NCBI RefSeq assembly: GCF_023715105.1
Contig: NZ_JAMBNO010000003.1
Coordinates: forward strand, 124,001 to 188,000
DNA: 64,000 nucleotides
Direction: 5' to 3'
Source of the DNA: Hydrogenophaga intermedia
GTDB taxonomy: Bacteria; Pseudomonadota; Gammaproteobacteria; Burkholderiales; Burkholderiaceae_C
In this document: positions 1 to 8,599 of the stretch, in pieces
How the letters are laid out: the number at the start of each line of letters is the position of its first letter
How positions within the stretch are numbered: position 1 is the stretch's first letter
Notes under the pieces: model-generated
Databases searched by the model: none
The model's input: the letters and a program-made list of their open reading frames with translations, nothing else
What the model was told of the DNA's origin: nothing
Made by a program: the position numbers and the translations under genes

Positions 1-103
1 CCAGGAGATCCTGCGCCAGAAGCGCATCGAACCGGGCGAACTCGAGCGGTGCGAGAACCTGGGCGCCGCTATCGCAACGGGGCTGTCCTTCGGCATCTAC
101 TGA
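1..103 (+). CDS. 3' end of an unidentified gene
   Basis: Only the last 33 codons are in the window, read in the frame that starts at base 2 and ending at TGA 101-103. The peptide tail includes LGAAIATGLSFGIY. I do not recognise the family. It runs in the same direction as the badH-like gene 110 bases on, but a regulatory element (140-156) sits between them, so it probably belongs to a separate transcript. Confidence 0.5.
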   Translation, partial: QEILRQKRIEPGELERCENLGAAIATGLSFGIY

Positions 104-139
104 AACGTGGCCCCGAGCCATGGGGTAGTGATCGACTGC

Positions 140-156
140 CTAACTAGTGTTAGACT
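140..156 (+). promoter_or_regulatory. Conserved operator/promoter element, site 1
   Basis: The sequence CTAACTAGTGTTAGACT contains inverted arms CTAAC and GTTAG separated by four bases, the form expected for a TetR-like dimer. The same 17-base pattern (CTAACnnnTGTTAGACT) recurs before the genes at 41029 and, with two changes, 37763, each time pointing at the gene. TAGACT could act as a -10 box; no good -35 is visible. It lies 57 bases before the badH-like start. Confidence 0.55.
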
Positions 157-212
157 GATGGCTTCCCCGGTGCAGATGCGCGGGACTCGCTTCTTGCTCA
201 CGAAAGGTGCTC

Positions 213-1007
213 ATGGATCTCGAACTGAAAGGCAAGTCGGTCATCGTGACCGGCGGCGGCTCGAACATAGGTCGTGCCATCGTCCTCGCATTCGCCGCCG
301 AAGGCGCGCACATCACCATCGGTGACATCGATACGGCGCAGGCGGAGAAGACCGCCGGATTCGCCACGAAGCTGGGCGCTGCGTCCGTGCAGGTGGTCAA
401 GACCGATGTCACGAACCTGCAGCAAGTCCAGGCCATGTTCCAGGCAGCCATGGACAAGCACGGCCGCGTGGATGTGTTGGTCAACAACGTGGGATGGGAC
501 AATCTGATGTTCTTCACCCAGACGACACCGGAGTTCTGGCGCAAGGTGATCGACATCAACTATGTCGGCGTGTTGAACTGCACGAAGGCCGCGCTGGACA
601 TCATGATCAAGCAGATTGGCGGAGCGATCGTCTCTATCAGCTCGGATGCCAGCCGCCAGGGCGAACCCCGGGAAGCGGTCTACGGGGGCGTGAAAGCCGC
701 GATCAACAGCTTCATGAAGACGATCGCCAAGGAGAACGGCCGCTATGGGATCCGCTGCAACGTCGTCTGCCCTGGGGTGACCATTCCCGAGAACGCGGAC
801 GAGGTGGGCGGCAACAGCATGTGGACGAACGCGGACAGCATGTTCACCCCCGAACAGCTCGAGAAGGTGACCAAGGCCCTTCCGCTGCGCAAGGTGGGGC
901 GGCCGCAGGACATCGCGAACGCGGTGGCTTTCCTCGCGTCGGGCAAGGCGGGCCATGTGACTGGCCAGGTCCTTTCCGTCTCCGGCGGCTACAGCATGAT
1001 TGGTTGA
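213..1007 (+). CDS. SDR, BadH-like 2-hydroxycyclohexanecarboxyl-CoA dehydrogenase
   Basis: A 264-residue classical short-chain dehydrogenase. The NAD-binding TGGGSNIG is at 13-20, NNVG at 91-94, and the catalytic set Ser144, Tyr157, Lys161 is intact. The ATG at 213 is preferred over an in-frame GTG at 207 because GAAAGG stands six bases before it. The gene directly precedes badI, and in Rhodopseudomonas palustris BadH makes the 2-keto substrate that BadI opens, so the likely reaction is NAD-dependent oxidation of a 2-hydroxycyclohexanecarboxyl-CoA. SDR substrate choice cannot be read from sequence, so the specific role rests on the neighbour. Confidence 0.75.
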   Translation: MDLELKGKSVIVTGGGSNIGRAIVLAFAAEGAHITIGDIDTAQAEKTAGFATKLGAASVQVVKTDVTNLQQVQAMFQAAMDKHGRVDVLVNNVGWDNLMFFTQTTPEFWRKVIDINYVGVLNCTKAALDIMIKQIGGAIVSISSDASRQGEPREAVYGGVKAAINSFMKTIAKENGRYGIRCNVVCPGVTIPENADEVGGNSMWTNADSMFTPEQLEKVTKALPLRKVGRPQDIANAVAFLASGKAGHVTGQVLSVSGGYSMIG

Positions 1008-1017
1008 GGAGCCTGCG

Positions 1018-1821
1018 ATGAGCTATACCGACATCATCTACGAAGAGCGCGAACAGATTGCCACCATTGCCATCAACCGGCCGGACGTGATGAACGCCTT
1101 TCGCGGCCAGACTGTCGAGGAACTGCTGGCAGCCATGCTGAAGGCGGGATGGGACCGGAACATCGCCGCCATCGTTCTCACCGGCACCGGCGACCGGGCG
1201 TTCTGCACCGGTGGCGACCAGTCGGCCCATGCCGGGCAGTACGACGGCCGCGGCACGGCCGGTCTGCCGATCGAGGAACTCCACAGCGTGATCCGCGACG
1301 TACCCAAGCCGGTGATCGCGCGCGTCCAGGGCTACGCGATCGGCGGCGGCAACGTGCTGGCCACCCTGTGCGACATGACCATTGCCTCCGAGAAGGCGGT
1401 CTTCGGGCAGGTCGGGCCGAAGGTGGGCTCCGTCGATCCCGGCTGGGGCACCGCCTACCTTGCCGCGGTGGTGGGCGAGAAGAAGGCGCGCGAGATCTGG
1501 TACATGTGCCGCCGCTACAGCGCGCAGGAGGCGCTCGCGATGGGGCTGTGCAATGTGGTGGTGCCGCACGACCAGCTCGACGCCGAGGTGGCGAAGTGGG
1601 GCCGTGAGATCGTCGAGAAGAGTCCCACCGCGCTGGCAATTGCCAAGCGGTCATTCAATGCGTCTACCGAACACATCCGCGGCATCGGCAGCCTCGGCAT
1701 GCAGGCCCTGAGCCTCTACTACGACACCGACGAGTCGAAGGAGGGCGTGCGCGCGTTTCTCGAGAAGCGCAAGCCTGACTTCCGCAAGGTTCTCGCGGAG
1801 CGCAACGCAGCCAGGAAGTGA
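1018..1821 (+). CDS. badI: 2-ketocyclohexanecarboxyl-CoA hydrolase (ring-cleaving)
   Basis: A 267-residue crotonase-fold protein that closely matches what I recall of BadI from R. palustris over its whole length, with shared stretches such as DRAFCTGGDQS, YAIGGGNVLAT and YYDTDES. BadI hydrates and opens the 2-ketocyclohexane ring by a reverse Dieckmann reaction, giving pimeloyl-CoA. Ser138, Asp140 and Tyr235 fall at the positions reported as catalytic in BadI and in the related MenB. Oxyanion-hole glycines are in CTGGD (63-67) and IGGGN (108-112). The start follows GAGGAG and lies ten bases after the upstream stop, so it is co-transcribed with the badH-like gene. Product goes to beta-oxidation, which the genes at 28-37 kb could supply. 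Confidence 0.88.
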   Translation: MSYTDIIYEEREQIATIAINRPDVMNAFRGQTVEELLAAMLKAGWDRNIAAIVLTGTGDRAFCTGGDQSAHAGQYDGRGTAGLPIEELHSVIRDVPKPVIARVQGYAIGGGNVLATLCDMTIASEKAVFGQVGPKVGSVDPGWGTAYLAAVVGEKKAREIWYMCRRYSAQEALAMGLCNVVVPHDQLDAEVAKWGREIVEKSPTALAIAKRSFNASTEHIRGIGSLGMQALSLYYDTDESKEGVRAFLEKRKPDFRKVLAERNAARK

Positions 1822-1905
1822 TCGGCATCTGGCAGGGCCTACCGGCTCTGTGCATCAACTTCCGCCGCCGGGCCGGCGCACCAAACCACGACCCACATTC
1901 GCCGT

Positions 1906-1931
1906 CAGGCGTGACCTAGTGGTGATGCCTG
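1906..1931. terminator. Candidate bidirectional hairpin terminator
   Basis: CAGGCGTGACC and GGTGATGCCTG form an 11-bp stem with one mismatch and one G-U pair around a TAGT loop. It lies between the convergent badI and araC-type genes. No T-run follows, so termination strength is uncertain. Confidence 0.4.
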
Positions 1932-1959
1932 CAGTTGCCGGACGGCCTGCCGCCGCTAA

Positions 1960-2856
1960 CTAAGCCATCGCGAGGTGCCGCCGTGCCATTGTCCGGAACT
2001 CCGTCGGCCGTTGCTTCGTGTGTTTCTTGAAGAACCGGCCGAAGTAGGCCTCGTCCTCGAAGCCCAGTTCCCACGCAAGCTGCTTGATGCTGACGGAGGA
2101 ATACACGAGCTCCCGCTGCGCTTCGTGCAGCAGCCGTTCGTTGATGGCATCCAGCGGAGATATCCCGAGCACGTCCCGGCACAGGCGGCCGAGGTGGCCG
2201 ACGGAAACACCAAGCGCCTCCGCGTAGTGGGCCACGCTGCGTCGCGTGCGGAAGCGCTCGTCGACAAGCCGGCGGAAGTGTTCGATCTGGAGGGCCTTGC
2301 GCGAGCGCTGTTCGCTGGGCACCGCCGCGCCCTGACTGATGCGCGAAATCTGCACGAGCAGCGCTGCCAGCAAGGCCATGCCGCTGGCCACGTGGCCAGC
2401 CGTGCCATGGCGCGACTCGCGTTCGATGGCCTCGAACAGCGGCATTAGGTCGTCCGCGTAGGGGCTCCTGGCGTCGACGGGCATGACCCTGGGTGTCCGG
2501 ATGTGGGCCAGCAACGCCGGCGAAAGGGCTGCCACCAGAGATTCCAGCGACCGCTGTGGCGCGGTGATCACGGGGCCGTCGACATCGCTCGGGAATCGGA
2601 AGCCGTGCACCACCCCCGCCGGGACGATCACGACGCAGGGAGGCGATAGCCGCCAGCGCCGGTGGTCCATCAGGACCTCGCCGGTGGCGCTGCCTGCCAC
2701 GACGTACAGCAACTGCAGCAGCCCGTCGTGCACGTGCGGTTCGATCTCGAAGTCGTAGAGACTGGAGCGCTCGGGGATGTGTTCGATGTGGACGAAGTCG
2801 AGCCACGCCGGCGCGGAATCTGTGCCGTACAGGGCAAAGCGGGGGACCATTGACAT
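1960..2856 (-). CDS. AraC-family transcriptional regulator
   Basis: 298 residues: an N-terminal cupin-like sensor region (histidines in the first 70 residues, EPHVHDGLLQLLYVVAG) and a C-terminal AraC DNA-binding domain with two helix-turn-helix units (SVAHYAEALGVSVGHLGRLC, then SIKQLAWELGFEDEAYFGRFFKK). The arrangement resembles PobC/PobR-type activators of aromatic acid genes. It is divergent from the SDR/KstD/liv operon, whose coding region begins about 200 bases away, so it is the natural candidate to activate that operon in response to the imported acid. The effector is unknown. Confidence 0.85.
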   Translation of the reverse strand: MSMVPRFALYGTDSAPAWLDFVHIEHIPERSSLYDFEIEPHVHDGLLQLLYVVAGSATGEVLMDHRRWRLSPPCVVIVPAGVVHGFRFPSDVDGPVITAPQRSLESLVAALSPALLAHIRTPRVMPVDARSPYADDLMPLFEAIERESRHGTAGHVASGMALLAALLVQISRISQGAAVPSEQRSRKALQIEHFRRLVDERFRTRRSVAHYAEALGVSVGHLGRLCRDVLGISPLDAINERLLHEAQRELVYSSVSIKQLAWELGFEDEAYFGRFFKKHTKQRPTEFRTMARRHLAMA

Positions 2857-2949
2857 GCACGAATTGTCCGGTTATTCGCCGCCTTTGTCGATTGTGCGCT
2901 GCCCGCATGGCAACGACCATCCAGCCCCACGACAAAGGAGACGATTGCC

Positions 2950-3066
2950 ATGCATCGACGCATTTGGGCTCCAATGCGGCTGCCGGTCATTGGCCGCGCC
3001 CCGGAGACCAAACTCGAAAAATCCTGTTGTGCAGGTGCCACTCCGTTGGCGGGAGCCGCTTTATGA
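2950..3066 (+). CDS. 38-residue leader ORF coupled to the SDR gene
   Basis: An ATG at 2950 follows a strong ribosome site (AAAGGAG, 2934-2940). The ORF runs 38 codons and its TGA overlaps the ATG of the next gene as ATGA. The peptide is rich in Arg and Pro at its start, has a CC pair, no membrane segment, and I recognise no family. The good ribosome site and exact overlap suggest translation coupled to the SDR, perhaps as a leader peptide. It could also be chance in GC-rich DNA. Confidence 0.4.
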   Translation: MHRRIWAPMRLPVIGRAPETKLEKSCCAGATPLAGAAL

Positions 3067-3899
3067 GCGGCGGTTTCCACTGGTTGGACCTCACCGCCCG
3101 CAATTACGTGGTGACCGGCGCCGCCAGCGGCATCGGCCGCGCCGTCGCCGAGTCGCTCGTGCGTGTCGGCGCGCATGTCGCGCTCGTGGACCGCGACGGG
3201 CAGGCCGCGCAGGTGGCCGCGGAGCAGCTAACGGCGCAAGGCGCACGGGTGATCGCCATCGAATGCGACATCGCTTCCGAATCCGCCGTGATCGCGGCGG
3301 GCGAGCGTGTGCGCCGCGATCTCGGCCGGGTCAGCGGCTTGGTCAACAACGCGGGGCTGCTGCGTGCCGGCAGTCTGGCGGACGTGGCAGTAGCCGACTG
3401 GAATGCGGTCTTGGCGGTCAACCTCACAGGCTACCTGCTGTGCTCGCGTGAATTCGCGAAGGACATGCTGGAGCAGGGCCACGGCAGCATCGTGCACATC
3501 GCCTCGATTTCGGCGCTGCATCCGCAGACCCGCAGCGGTGCCTACAGTGCGAGCAAGGCCGGTGTGCTGCTCATGAGCAAGCAACTGGCCGCCGAGTGGG
3601 GCCCGAGCGGGGTGCGCAGCAACGCCCTCTGCCCGGGAATGATCCGCACCAGTCTCTCGGCGAAGTTCTACGAGCAAGCCGGGTTCGAGCAGGCGCGTGC
3701 AGCCGTGACAGCCAGCCGGCGCATCGGCGAGCCACTGGACATCGCCCAGCCCGCCCTGTTTTTGCTGAGCGATCGCTCCGCCTATGTCAACGGCACCGAA
3801 CTGGTTGTGGACGGTGGCCTCGACTGCATGTTGATGGACATGGTGCCGCGGCCCGGCTTCAACACCACGGCGCCGGCGGCTCGGGAGAAGAACCAATGA
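3063..3899 (+). CDS. SDR-family oxidoreductase
   Basis: 278 residues from the ATG at 3063, which has GGGAG seven bases upstream; a longer frame reading back to 2850 lacks family similarity. Hallmarks of classical SDRs are present: TGAASGIG near the N-terminus, NNAG about residue 93, and Ser with YSASK near residue 160. It probably oxidises or reduces a ring hydroxyl/keto group of the compound handled by the downstream KstD-like enzyme. Its stop overlaps the next start (ATGA), the first gene of a nine-gene operon ending in an ABC importer. Confidence 0.85.
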   Translation: MSGGFHWLDLTARNYVVTGAASGIGRAVAESLVRVGAHVALVDRDGQAAQVAAEQLTAQGARVIAIECDIASESAVIAAGERVRRDLGRVSGLVNNAGLLRAGSLADVAVADWNAVLAVNLTGYLLCSREFAKDMLEQGHGSIVHIASISALHPQTRSGAYSASKAGVLLMSKQLAAEWGPSGVRSNALCPGMIRTSLSAKFYEQAGFEQARAAVTASRRIGEPLDIAQPALFLLSDRSAYVNGTELVVDGGLDCMLMDMVPRPGFNTTAPAAREKNQ

Positions 3900-5611
3900 A
3901 ACGTGTCGAATGCGATGTGCTGGTGGCCGGTTCCGGCGCCGGCGGCCTGTCCACGGCCATCACCGCCCGCAAGGCAGGAATGGACGTGCTCTGCGTCGAG
4001 AAAGAGCCCGTGTTCGGTGGCACGACGGCATTCAGCGGCGGCGTGCTGTGGATACCGGGCAACCCGCACTGCGAAGCCGCGCGGCGGGACAGCCGCGCCG
4101 CTGCCCTAGAGTACCTGAAGAACGAAGCCGGCGTCTTCTTTGACCCGGCGGCCGCGGAGGCGTTCCTCGACAACGGCCCGCGCATGGTGGAGTGGTTCGA
4201 GCGCGAGACCGACGTCCAGTTCGTGCCTACCCTGTACCCGGACTATCACCCAACGGTGAAGGGCGGTGTGGACATCGGCCGCTCCATCCTCGCGAAGCCC
4301 TACGACATCCGCGCGCTCGGCGCCGACATGGCGCGGTTGCGCCCGCCGCTGAAGACCATCACCTTCATGGGCATGATGTTCAATTCGTCGAACGCGGACC
4401 TGAAGCACTTCTTCCGCGCGACGCGTTCGCTGACCTCTTTCGTCTACGTCGCCCGGCGCCTGGCGGCGCACCTGAAGGACCTGCTGCTGTACCGCCGCGC
4501 CGTGCAGGTGACCAGCGGCAATGCGCTGGCCGCCCGGCTGGCCAAGTCCGCGCTGGACCTGGGCGTGCCGATCTGGACGTCTTCGCCCGTGCAGCGGTTG
4601 ATCGTGGAGCAGGGCGCGGTGCGCGGCGCCGTGGTGCAGCACGAGGGCGAGCAGGTGCAGGTGCACGCGCGGCACGGGGTCGTGCTCGCCTGCGGCGGCT
4701 TCCCCCACGACGCCGAGCGCATCCGACAGGCCTACCCCCACCTGCGCAGCGGCGGCGAGCACGTCTCGCCCACGCCGGCCGGCAACACCGGCGATGGCAT
4801 CCGCATCGCCGAAGCGGTGGGCGGCCAGTTCGACATCCGCTTCCCTTCAGCCTCCGCCTGGATGCCGGTATCGCGCGTGCCGTACAGCAACGGCAGCTCC
4901 GGCGTATTCCCGCACCTGCTCGACCGCTACAAGCCCGGCGTAATCGGCGTCACGCGCAACGGCCGGCGCTTCTGCAACGAGTCCGAGTCCTACCACGACG
5001 TGGGCGCCGCCATGATCCGGGCGTGCACCGGCGAGCGCGAGACGGCCATGTGGCTGGTGTGCGACCAGCGCACGTTGTCCAAGTACGGCCTGGGTTTCGT
5101 GAAGCCCGCTCCCATGCCCATCGGCGCGTACCTGCGCAACGGGTACCTGCTGCGCGGCCGCACGCTGGCCGAACTGGCGCGACAGGCGGGCATCGACCCG
5201 GGCGGCCTGGAGCAGACCGTGCGCGAATACAACCAGGGCGCGGTGCACGGCGAAGACCGCCAGTTCGGCCGCGGCAGCACCTCCTTCAACCGCTACCTGG
5301 CGGACCCGGACCAGAAGCCGAACCCGTGCGTGGCGCCGCTCGAGAAGGGTCCGTTCTATGCCGTGAAGCTGCTCGTGGGGGACCTCGGCACCTTCGACGG
5401 CCTGCGCACCACACCGGTGGGTCAGGTGCTGTCCGCCGGCGGCGCTGTCATCGAAGGCCTGTACGCGGTTGGCAACGACCGCGCCAGCGTAATGGGCGGC
5501 AACTATCCCGGCGCGGGCATCACGCTGGGGCCGAACATGACCTTCGGCTGGATCACCGGCCGCCATCTCGCGGCGTTGGCACGCGGGCAGGAGCAGCGCC
5601 GTGCAGACTGA
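3896..5611 (+). CDS. KstD-like FAD-dependent ketone dehydrogenase, copy 1
   Basis: 571 residues of the 3-ketosteroid delta-1-dehydrogenase / fumarate reductase flavoprotein family. The N-terminal dinucleotide site GSGAGGLSTA is followed by EKEPVFGGTTAFSGGVLWIP, a pattern typical of KstD. The C-terminal NYPGAG and GPNMTFG match the KstD segment that holds the catalytic Tyr and oxyanion Gly, and NESESYH holds a second likely active-site Tyr. Such enzymes place a double bond next to a ring ketone; relatives act on steroids and on 4-oxocyclohexanecarboxylate. The real substrate is unknown. No signal peptide, so cytoplasmic. A close paralog lies at 14502-16238, also followed by a NIPSNAP gene. Confidence 0.82.
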   Translation: MKRVECDVLVAGSGAGGLSTAITARKAGMDVLCVEKEPVFGGTTAFSGGVLWIPGNPHCEAARRDSRAAALEYLKNEAGVFFDPAAAEAFLDNGPRMVEWFERETDVQFVPTLYPDYHPTVKGGVDIGRSILAKPYDIRALGADMARLRPPLKTITFMGMMFNSSNADLKHFFRATRSLTSFVYVARRLAAHLKDLLLYRRAVQVTSGNALAARLAKSALDLGVPIWTSSPVQRLIVEQGAVRGAVVQHEGEQVQVHARHGVVLACGGFPHDAERIRQAYPHLRSGGEHVSPTPAGNTGDGIRIAEAVGGQFDIRFPSASAWMPVSRVPYSNGSSGVFPHLLDRYKPGVIGVTRNGRRFCNESESYHDVGAAMIRACTGERETAMWLVCDQRTLSKYGLGFVKPAPMPIGAYLRNGYLLRGRTLAELARQAGIDPGGLEQTVREYNQGAVHGEDRQFGRGSTSFNRYLADPDQKPNPCVAPLEKGPFYAVKLLVGDLGTFDGLRTTPVGQVLSAGGAVIEGLYAVGNDRASVMGGNYPGAGITLGPNMTFGWITGRHLAALARGQEQRRAD

Positions 5612-5960
5612 GCTCCTCGCCCTGGCTGCCGGCAAACCGCTGGTCGACCACCGCATCTACACCATCCGCCTGCGCAAGATGGGCGAGTTCATCGAGGTGT
5701 TCGATCGACTCGCCATGCCGATCCTGCTGCGCACGCTGGGCGCCCCGCTGGGCTTCTGGACCAGCCAGGTGGGCCAGCTCAACCAGTTCGTTCACCTGTG
5801 GGGCTACGACAGCCTGGCCGACTACGAGCAACGCGCGCTGGCGCGCGACCAGCATCCGGGCTTCTCCGCATACCTCGCGGCCTCCGAACACCTGATCGTG
5901 GCACAGGAAACGCGCTTGATTCGACGCGCGACCCTCGCCAGCCTGGAGGCGCCCCAATGA
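5601..5960 (+). CDS. NIPSNAP-family protein, copy 1
   Basis: 119 residues with the NIPSNAP ferredoxin-like fold signature: DHRIYTIRLRKMGEFIEVF, HLWGYDSLADYEQR. The GTG start lies inside the end of the flavoprotein gene (overlap of 11 bases) and the stop overlaps the next ATG. NIPSNAP proteins have no settled enzymatic role. The fixed pairing with a KstD-like gene here and at 16235 argues for a function in the same step, perhaps as an accessory subunit or a product-handling protein. Confidence 0.82.
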   Translation: MQTELLALAAGKPLVDHRIYTIRLRKMGEFIEVFDRLAMPILLRTLGAPLGFWTSQVGQLNQFVHLWGYDSLADYEQRALARDQHPGFSAYLAASEHLIVAQETRLIRRATLASLEAPQ

Positions 5961-6715
5961 CCGTGGCCCTTGTCACCGGCGGGGCCGACGGGATCGGCTG
6001 GGCCACGGCCGAGCGGCTGGCGCGGGAGCACGCCCATGTCGTGATCCTGGACCGCGCCGACGAGGCCGCGCGCCGGCGTGCCGCGCAGCTCGGTGCGGGC
6101 CATCGCGGGCTCGCCTGCGATGTGAGCGACGAAGGCAGCGTGGCGCAGGCCATCGCACGGGTTCTGGAGGCATACGGCCGCATTGACGTGCTGGTGAATA
6201 ACGCCGGCATCGGCGACCAGGCGGCGCCTACGCTGGAGCAGGACGCCGCCGCCTTCGATAAGGTGCTGGCCGTGCACGTGCGGGGCACCTTCCTCGTCAG
6301 CCGCGAAGCCGCCCGTTCGATGGTCGCCCGCGGCAGCGGAGCGATCGTCAACGTGGCATCGATCGCGGGCGAGGCCGGGATCCCTGGGCGCAATGCCTAT
6401 GGCGCGGCGAAGGCCGGGATCGGCGCGATGACGCGCTCGATGGCGTGCGAGTGGGCCCGCAAGGGCGTACGCGTGAACGCCGTCGCACCGGGCTACGTGC
6501 GCACCGCGTTGGTCGACCAGCTGGTGGCCGCAGGGGCGCTCGACGCCGCGGGCATCGAGGCGCGAACCCCGCTGGGCCGCATGGCCGCACCGGCCGAGAT
6601 CGCCGAGGTCATCGCCTTTCTGGCGTCGCCCCGCGCGAGTTTCATCACGGGCACCACCATCCATGCCGACGGCGGCTGGCTGGCGTTGGGCGCGCCCGAA
6701 CGGGCGCTGTCCTGA
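5957..6715 (+). CDS. SDR-family oxidoreductase
   Basis: 252 residues starting at an ATG that overlaps the NIPSNAP stop. TGGADGIG at the N-terminus, NNAG about residue 82, and the Ser/YGAAK catalytic set are intact, with ADGGW near the C-terminus as in many 3-ketoacyl or ring-hydroxyl dehydrogenases. It is the second SDR in this operon and probably acts one step before or after the KstD-like desaturase. The exact substrate cannot be told. Confidence 0.85.
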   Translation: MTVALVTGGADGIGWATAERLAREHAHVVILDRADEAARRRAAQLGAGHRGLACDVSDEGSVAQAIARVLEAYGRIDVLVNNAGIGDQAAPTLEQDAAAFDKVLAVHVRGTFLVSREAARSMVARGSGAIVNVASIAGEAGIPGRNAYGAAKAGIGAMTRSMACEWARKGVRVNAVAPGYVRTALVDQLVAAGALDAAGIEARTPLGRMAAPAEIAEVIAFLASPRASFITGTTIHADGGWLALGAPERALS

Positions 6716-6733
6716 ACACCACGGAGGAGACAC

Positions 6734-7582
6734 ATGTTCATCCACATCTTCAACGGCATCGTCTACGGGGCGCTGCTGATCGTAATGTGCTCCGGCCTGG
6801 CCCTGATCTACGGGCTGCGCCGGGTCGTCAATTTCGCCCACGGCGCGCTGTACATGCTGGGTGCCTACATCGGCTACTCCGTGGCGATGCGCAGCAACTT
6901 CTGGCTCGCTCTGCTGGTGGCGCCGGCGGTGCTGGCGGTGCTGGGCGTCGCCCTCGACCGCTGGGGTTTCCGACTGCTGCAGGACCGCGATCCGCTCACC
7001 GTGGTGCTGGTCACCTTCGGCCTGCTGCTGATCGTGGAGGACGGCGTGCAGAGCTTCTGGGGTAAGGCGAACCTGGCGGTGCCCGCCCCTGACCTGCTGG
7101 CTGCCTCGATCGACCTGTTCGGCACGTCCGTGCCGGCCTACCGCGTGGGCGTGGTGGTCGTCGGCGCCGTCGTGTCCCTCGGACTCACCCTGTGGCTGCG
7201 GTACTCGCGCGCCGGCCTGTTCGTGCGAGCGGCCAGCACCGATCCGACCACGACCGCAATGCAGGGGGTGAACACGGACGCGCTGAGTGCGAGCGTCGTC
7301 GGCCTGGGCACCGCGCTGGCGGGGCTGGCAGGCGTGGTGGCGGCGCCGTTCCTGGCGCTGTCGCCTTCCATGAGCAGCGACGTGCTGATCGACTCCTTCG
7401 TGGTGGTCGTCATTGGCGGCTTGGGCAGCCTGGCGGGGGCGTTTATCGCCGCAATGTTGCTCGGGCTGATTCAGTCCCTGGGGGCCGTCTGGCTGCCCGA
7501 AACTTCCATGCTGCTGCCCTTCCTGCTGATGGCCGGTGTGCTCCTGTGGAAACCCGCCGGACTGGCCGGCAGCCGCACCTGA
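6734..7582 (+). CDS. livH: Branched-chain-type ABC transporter permease, LivH family
   Basis: 282 residues with about eight hydrophobic segments and the LivH hallmark region (NGIVYGALLIVMCSGLALIYG at the N-terminus, GLGSLAGAFIAA near the C-terminus). GGAGGAG precedes the ATG. It forms the inner-membrane channel with the LivM protein that follows. In catabolic operons such systems usually import aromatic or alicyclic acids rather than amino acids; the position behind SDR, KstD and NIPSNAP genes supports that here. Confidence 0.88.
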   Translation: MFIHIFNGIVYGALLIVMCSGLALIYGLRRVVNFAHGALYMLGAYIGYSVAMRSNFWLALLVAPAVLAVLGVALDRWGFRLLQDRDPLTVVLVTFGLLLIVEDGVQSFWGKANLAVPAPDLLAASIDLFGTSVPAYRVGVVVVGAVVSLGLTLWLRYSRAGLFVRAASTDPTTTAMQGVNTDALSASVVGLGTALAGLAGVVAAPFLALSPSMSSDVLIDSFVVVVIGGLGSLAGAFIAAMLLGLIQSLGAVWLPETSMLLPFLLMAGVLLWKPAGLAGSRT

Positions 7583-8589
7583 TGCCCGGGCCCGCGATGA
7601 CTTCCCGCACACTGTCCACCTGGACCCTGGTCGCCTTGGCCGTGGGCGCCGTAGCCGCGTTCGCCATCGGCTCCGGCACTGTCCTGTCCTTGCTCACCCA
7701 GGCCACCATCTATGCGCTTTTTGCTCTGGGCGTCGGCCTGCTGCTGCGCCAGAACGGCATGGTCAGCTTCGGTCATGCGCTGTACTTCGGCTCGGCCGGC
7801 TACATGGTGGCGATCCTGATGCAGACGCGCGCAGTCCCGGCCGAGGCGGCGCTGGTGCTCACCGTCGGCGGTCTGACGCTGGTCGCCTTCGTGCTCGGCC
7901 TGCTGATCGTGCGCGTGCCGGGCATCGCCTTCGGCATGCTGACCTTGGCCGTCGGCCAGATGGCCTTCCTCACCGCCTCGCGCGTCCGCGGCCTGACCGG
8001 CGGGGCTGACGGCATGAACGTGGAGTGGCCCTCCACGCTGTTCGGAGTGTCCATCTCCGTGTTGACGCGGCCTTCCGTGATGCTTCTCGTGTGCTGGTCC
8101 ACCCTGGTCCTGGTGCTCTTCGCCCTGGCCCTGCTGCTGCGAGGACGCTTCGGCAGCATCACGGAGGCCGTGCGCGACAACGAGGAGCGGGCGCGCTTCA
8201 TCGGCATCCGCACGCTGCTGCCGCGCACGGGCGTCTACGCGCTGTCGGCCGCGGTCACCTCCACCGCGGGCGTGCTGTCGGCGCTCAACACCGGGTTCGT
8301 GTCGCCGGAGAGCCTGCACTGGAGCCTGTCGGGCGTGGCCCTGATGATGGTGGTGGTCGGCGGCACCGGCGCCCTCTGGGGCCCGGCGCTGGGCGCGGCC
8401 GTCTACTTCCTCGCGAAGGACCTGCTGGGCGACCACGCGCAGCACTGGATGGCGATCTTCGGGGTGGCGCTGATCGTGGTCACCGTCTTCGCGCCGCAGG
8501 GCCTGTCCGGGCTGCTTCAGCAACTGGCGGGCCGCCGCCGTCCCGCACCCGCACGGGCCGACGCCGAACCCGAGCCGGCGACTCGTTGA
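7582..8589 (+). CDS. livM: Branched-chain-type ABC transporter permease, LivM family
   Basis: 335 residues from an ATG that shares one base with the livH stop (TGATG); an in-frame ATG at 7597 is also possible. Multiple hydrophobic segments and the LivM loop RDNEERARFIGI are visible. The short C-terminal tail is charged and rich in Arg and Pro. Partner of the LivH-type permease. Confidence 0.87.
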   Translation: MPGPAMTSRTLSTWTLVALAVGAVAAFAIGSGTVLSLLTQATIYALFALGVGLLLRQNGMVSFGHALYFGSAGYMVAILMQTRAVPAEAALVLTVGGLTLVAFVLGLLIVRVPGIAFGMLTLAVGQMAFLTASRVRGLTGGADGMNVEWPSTLFGVSISVLTRPSVMLLVCWSTLVLVLFALALLLRGRFGSITEAVRDNEERARFIGIRTLLPRTGVYALSAAVTSTAGVLSALNTGFVSPESLHWSLSGVALMMVVVGGTGALWGPALGAAVYFLAKDLLGDHAQHWMAIFGVALIVVTVFAPQGLSGLLQQLAGRRRPAPARADAEPEPATR

Positions 8590-8599
8590 AAGGCATCCC

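Noticed and set aside
5822-7612. Long minus-strand frame of 596 codons, and similar ones at 38564-40453 and 48679-50475
   Set aside because: All are antisense to well-supported genes and have low-complexity His, Gln and Arg-rich translations.
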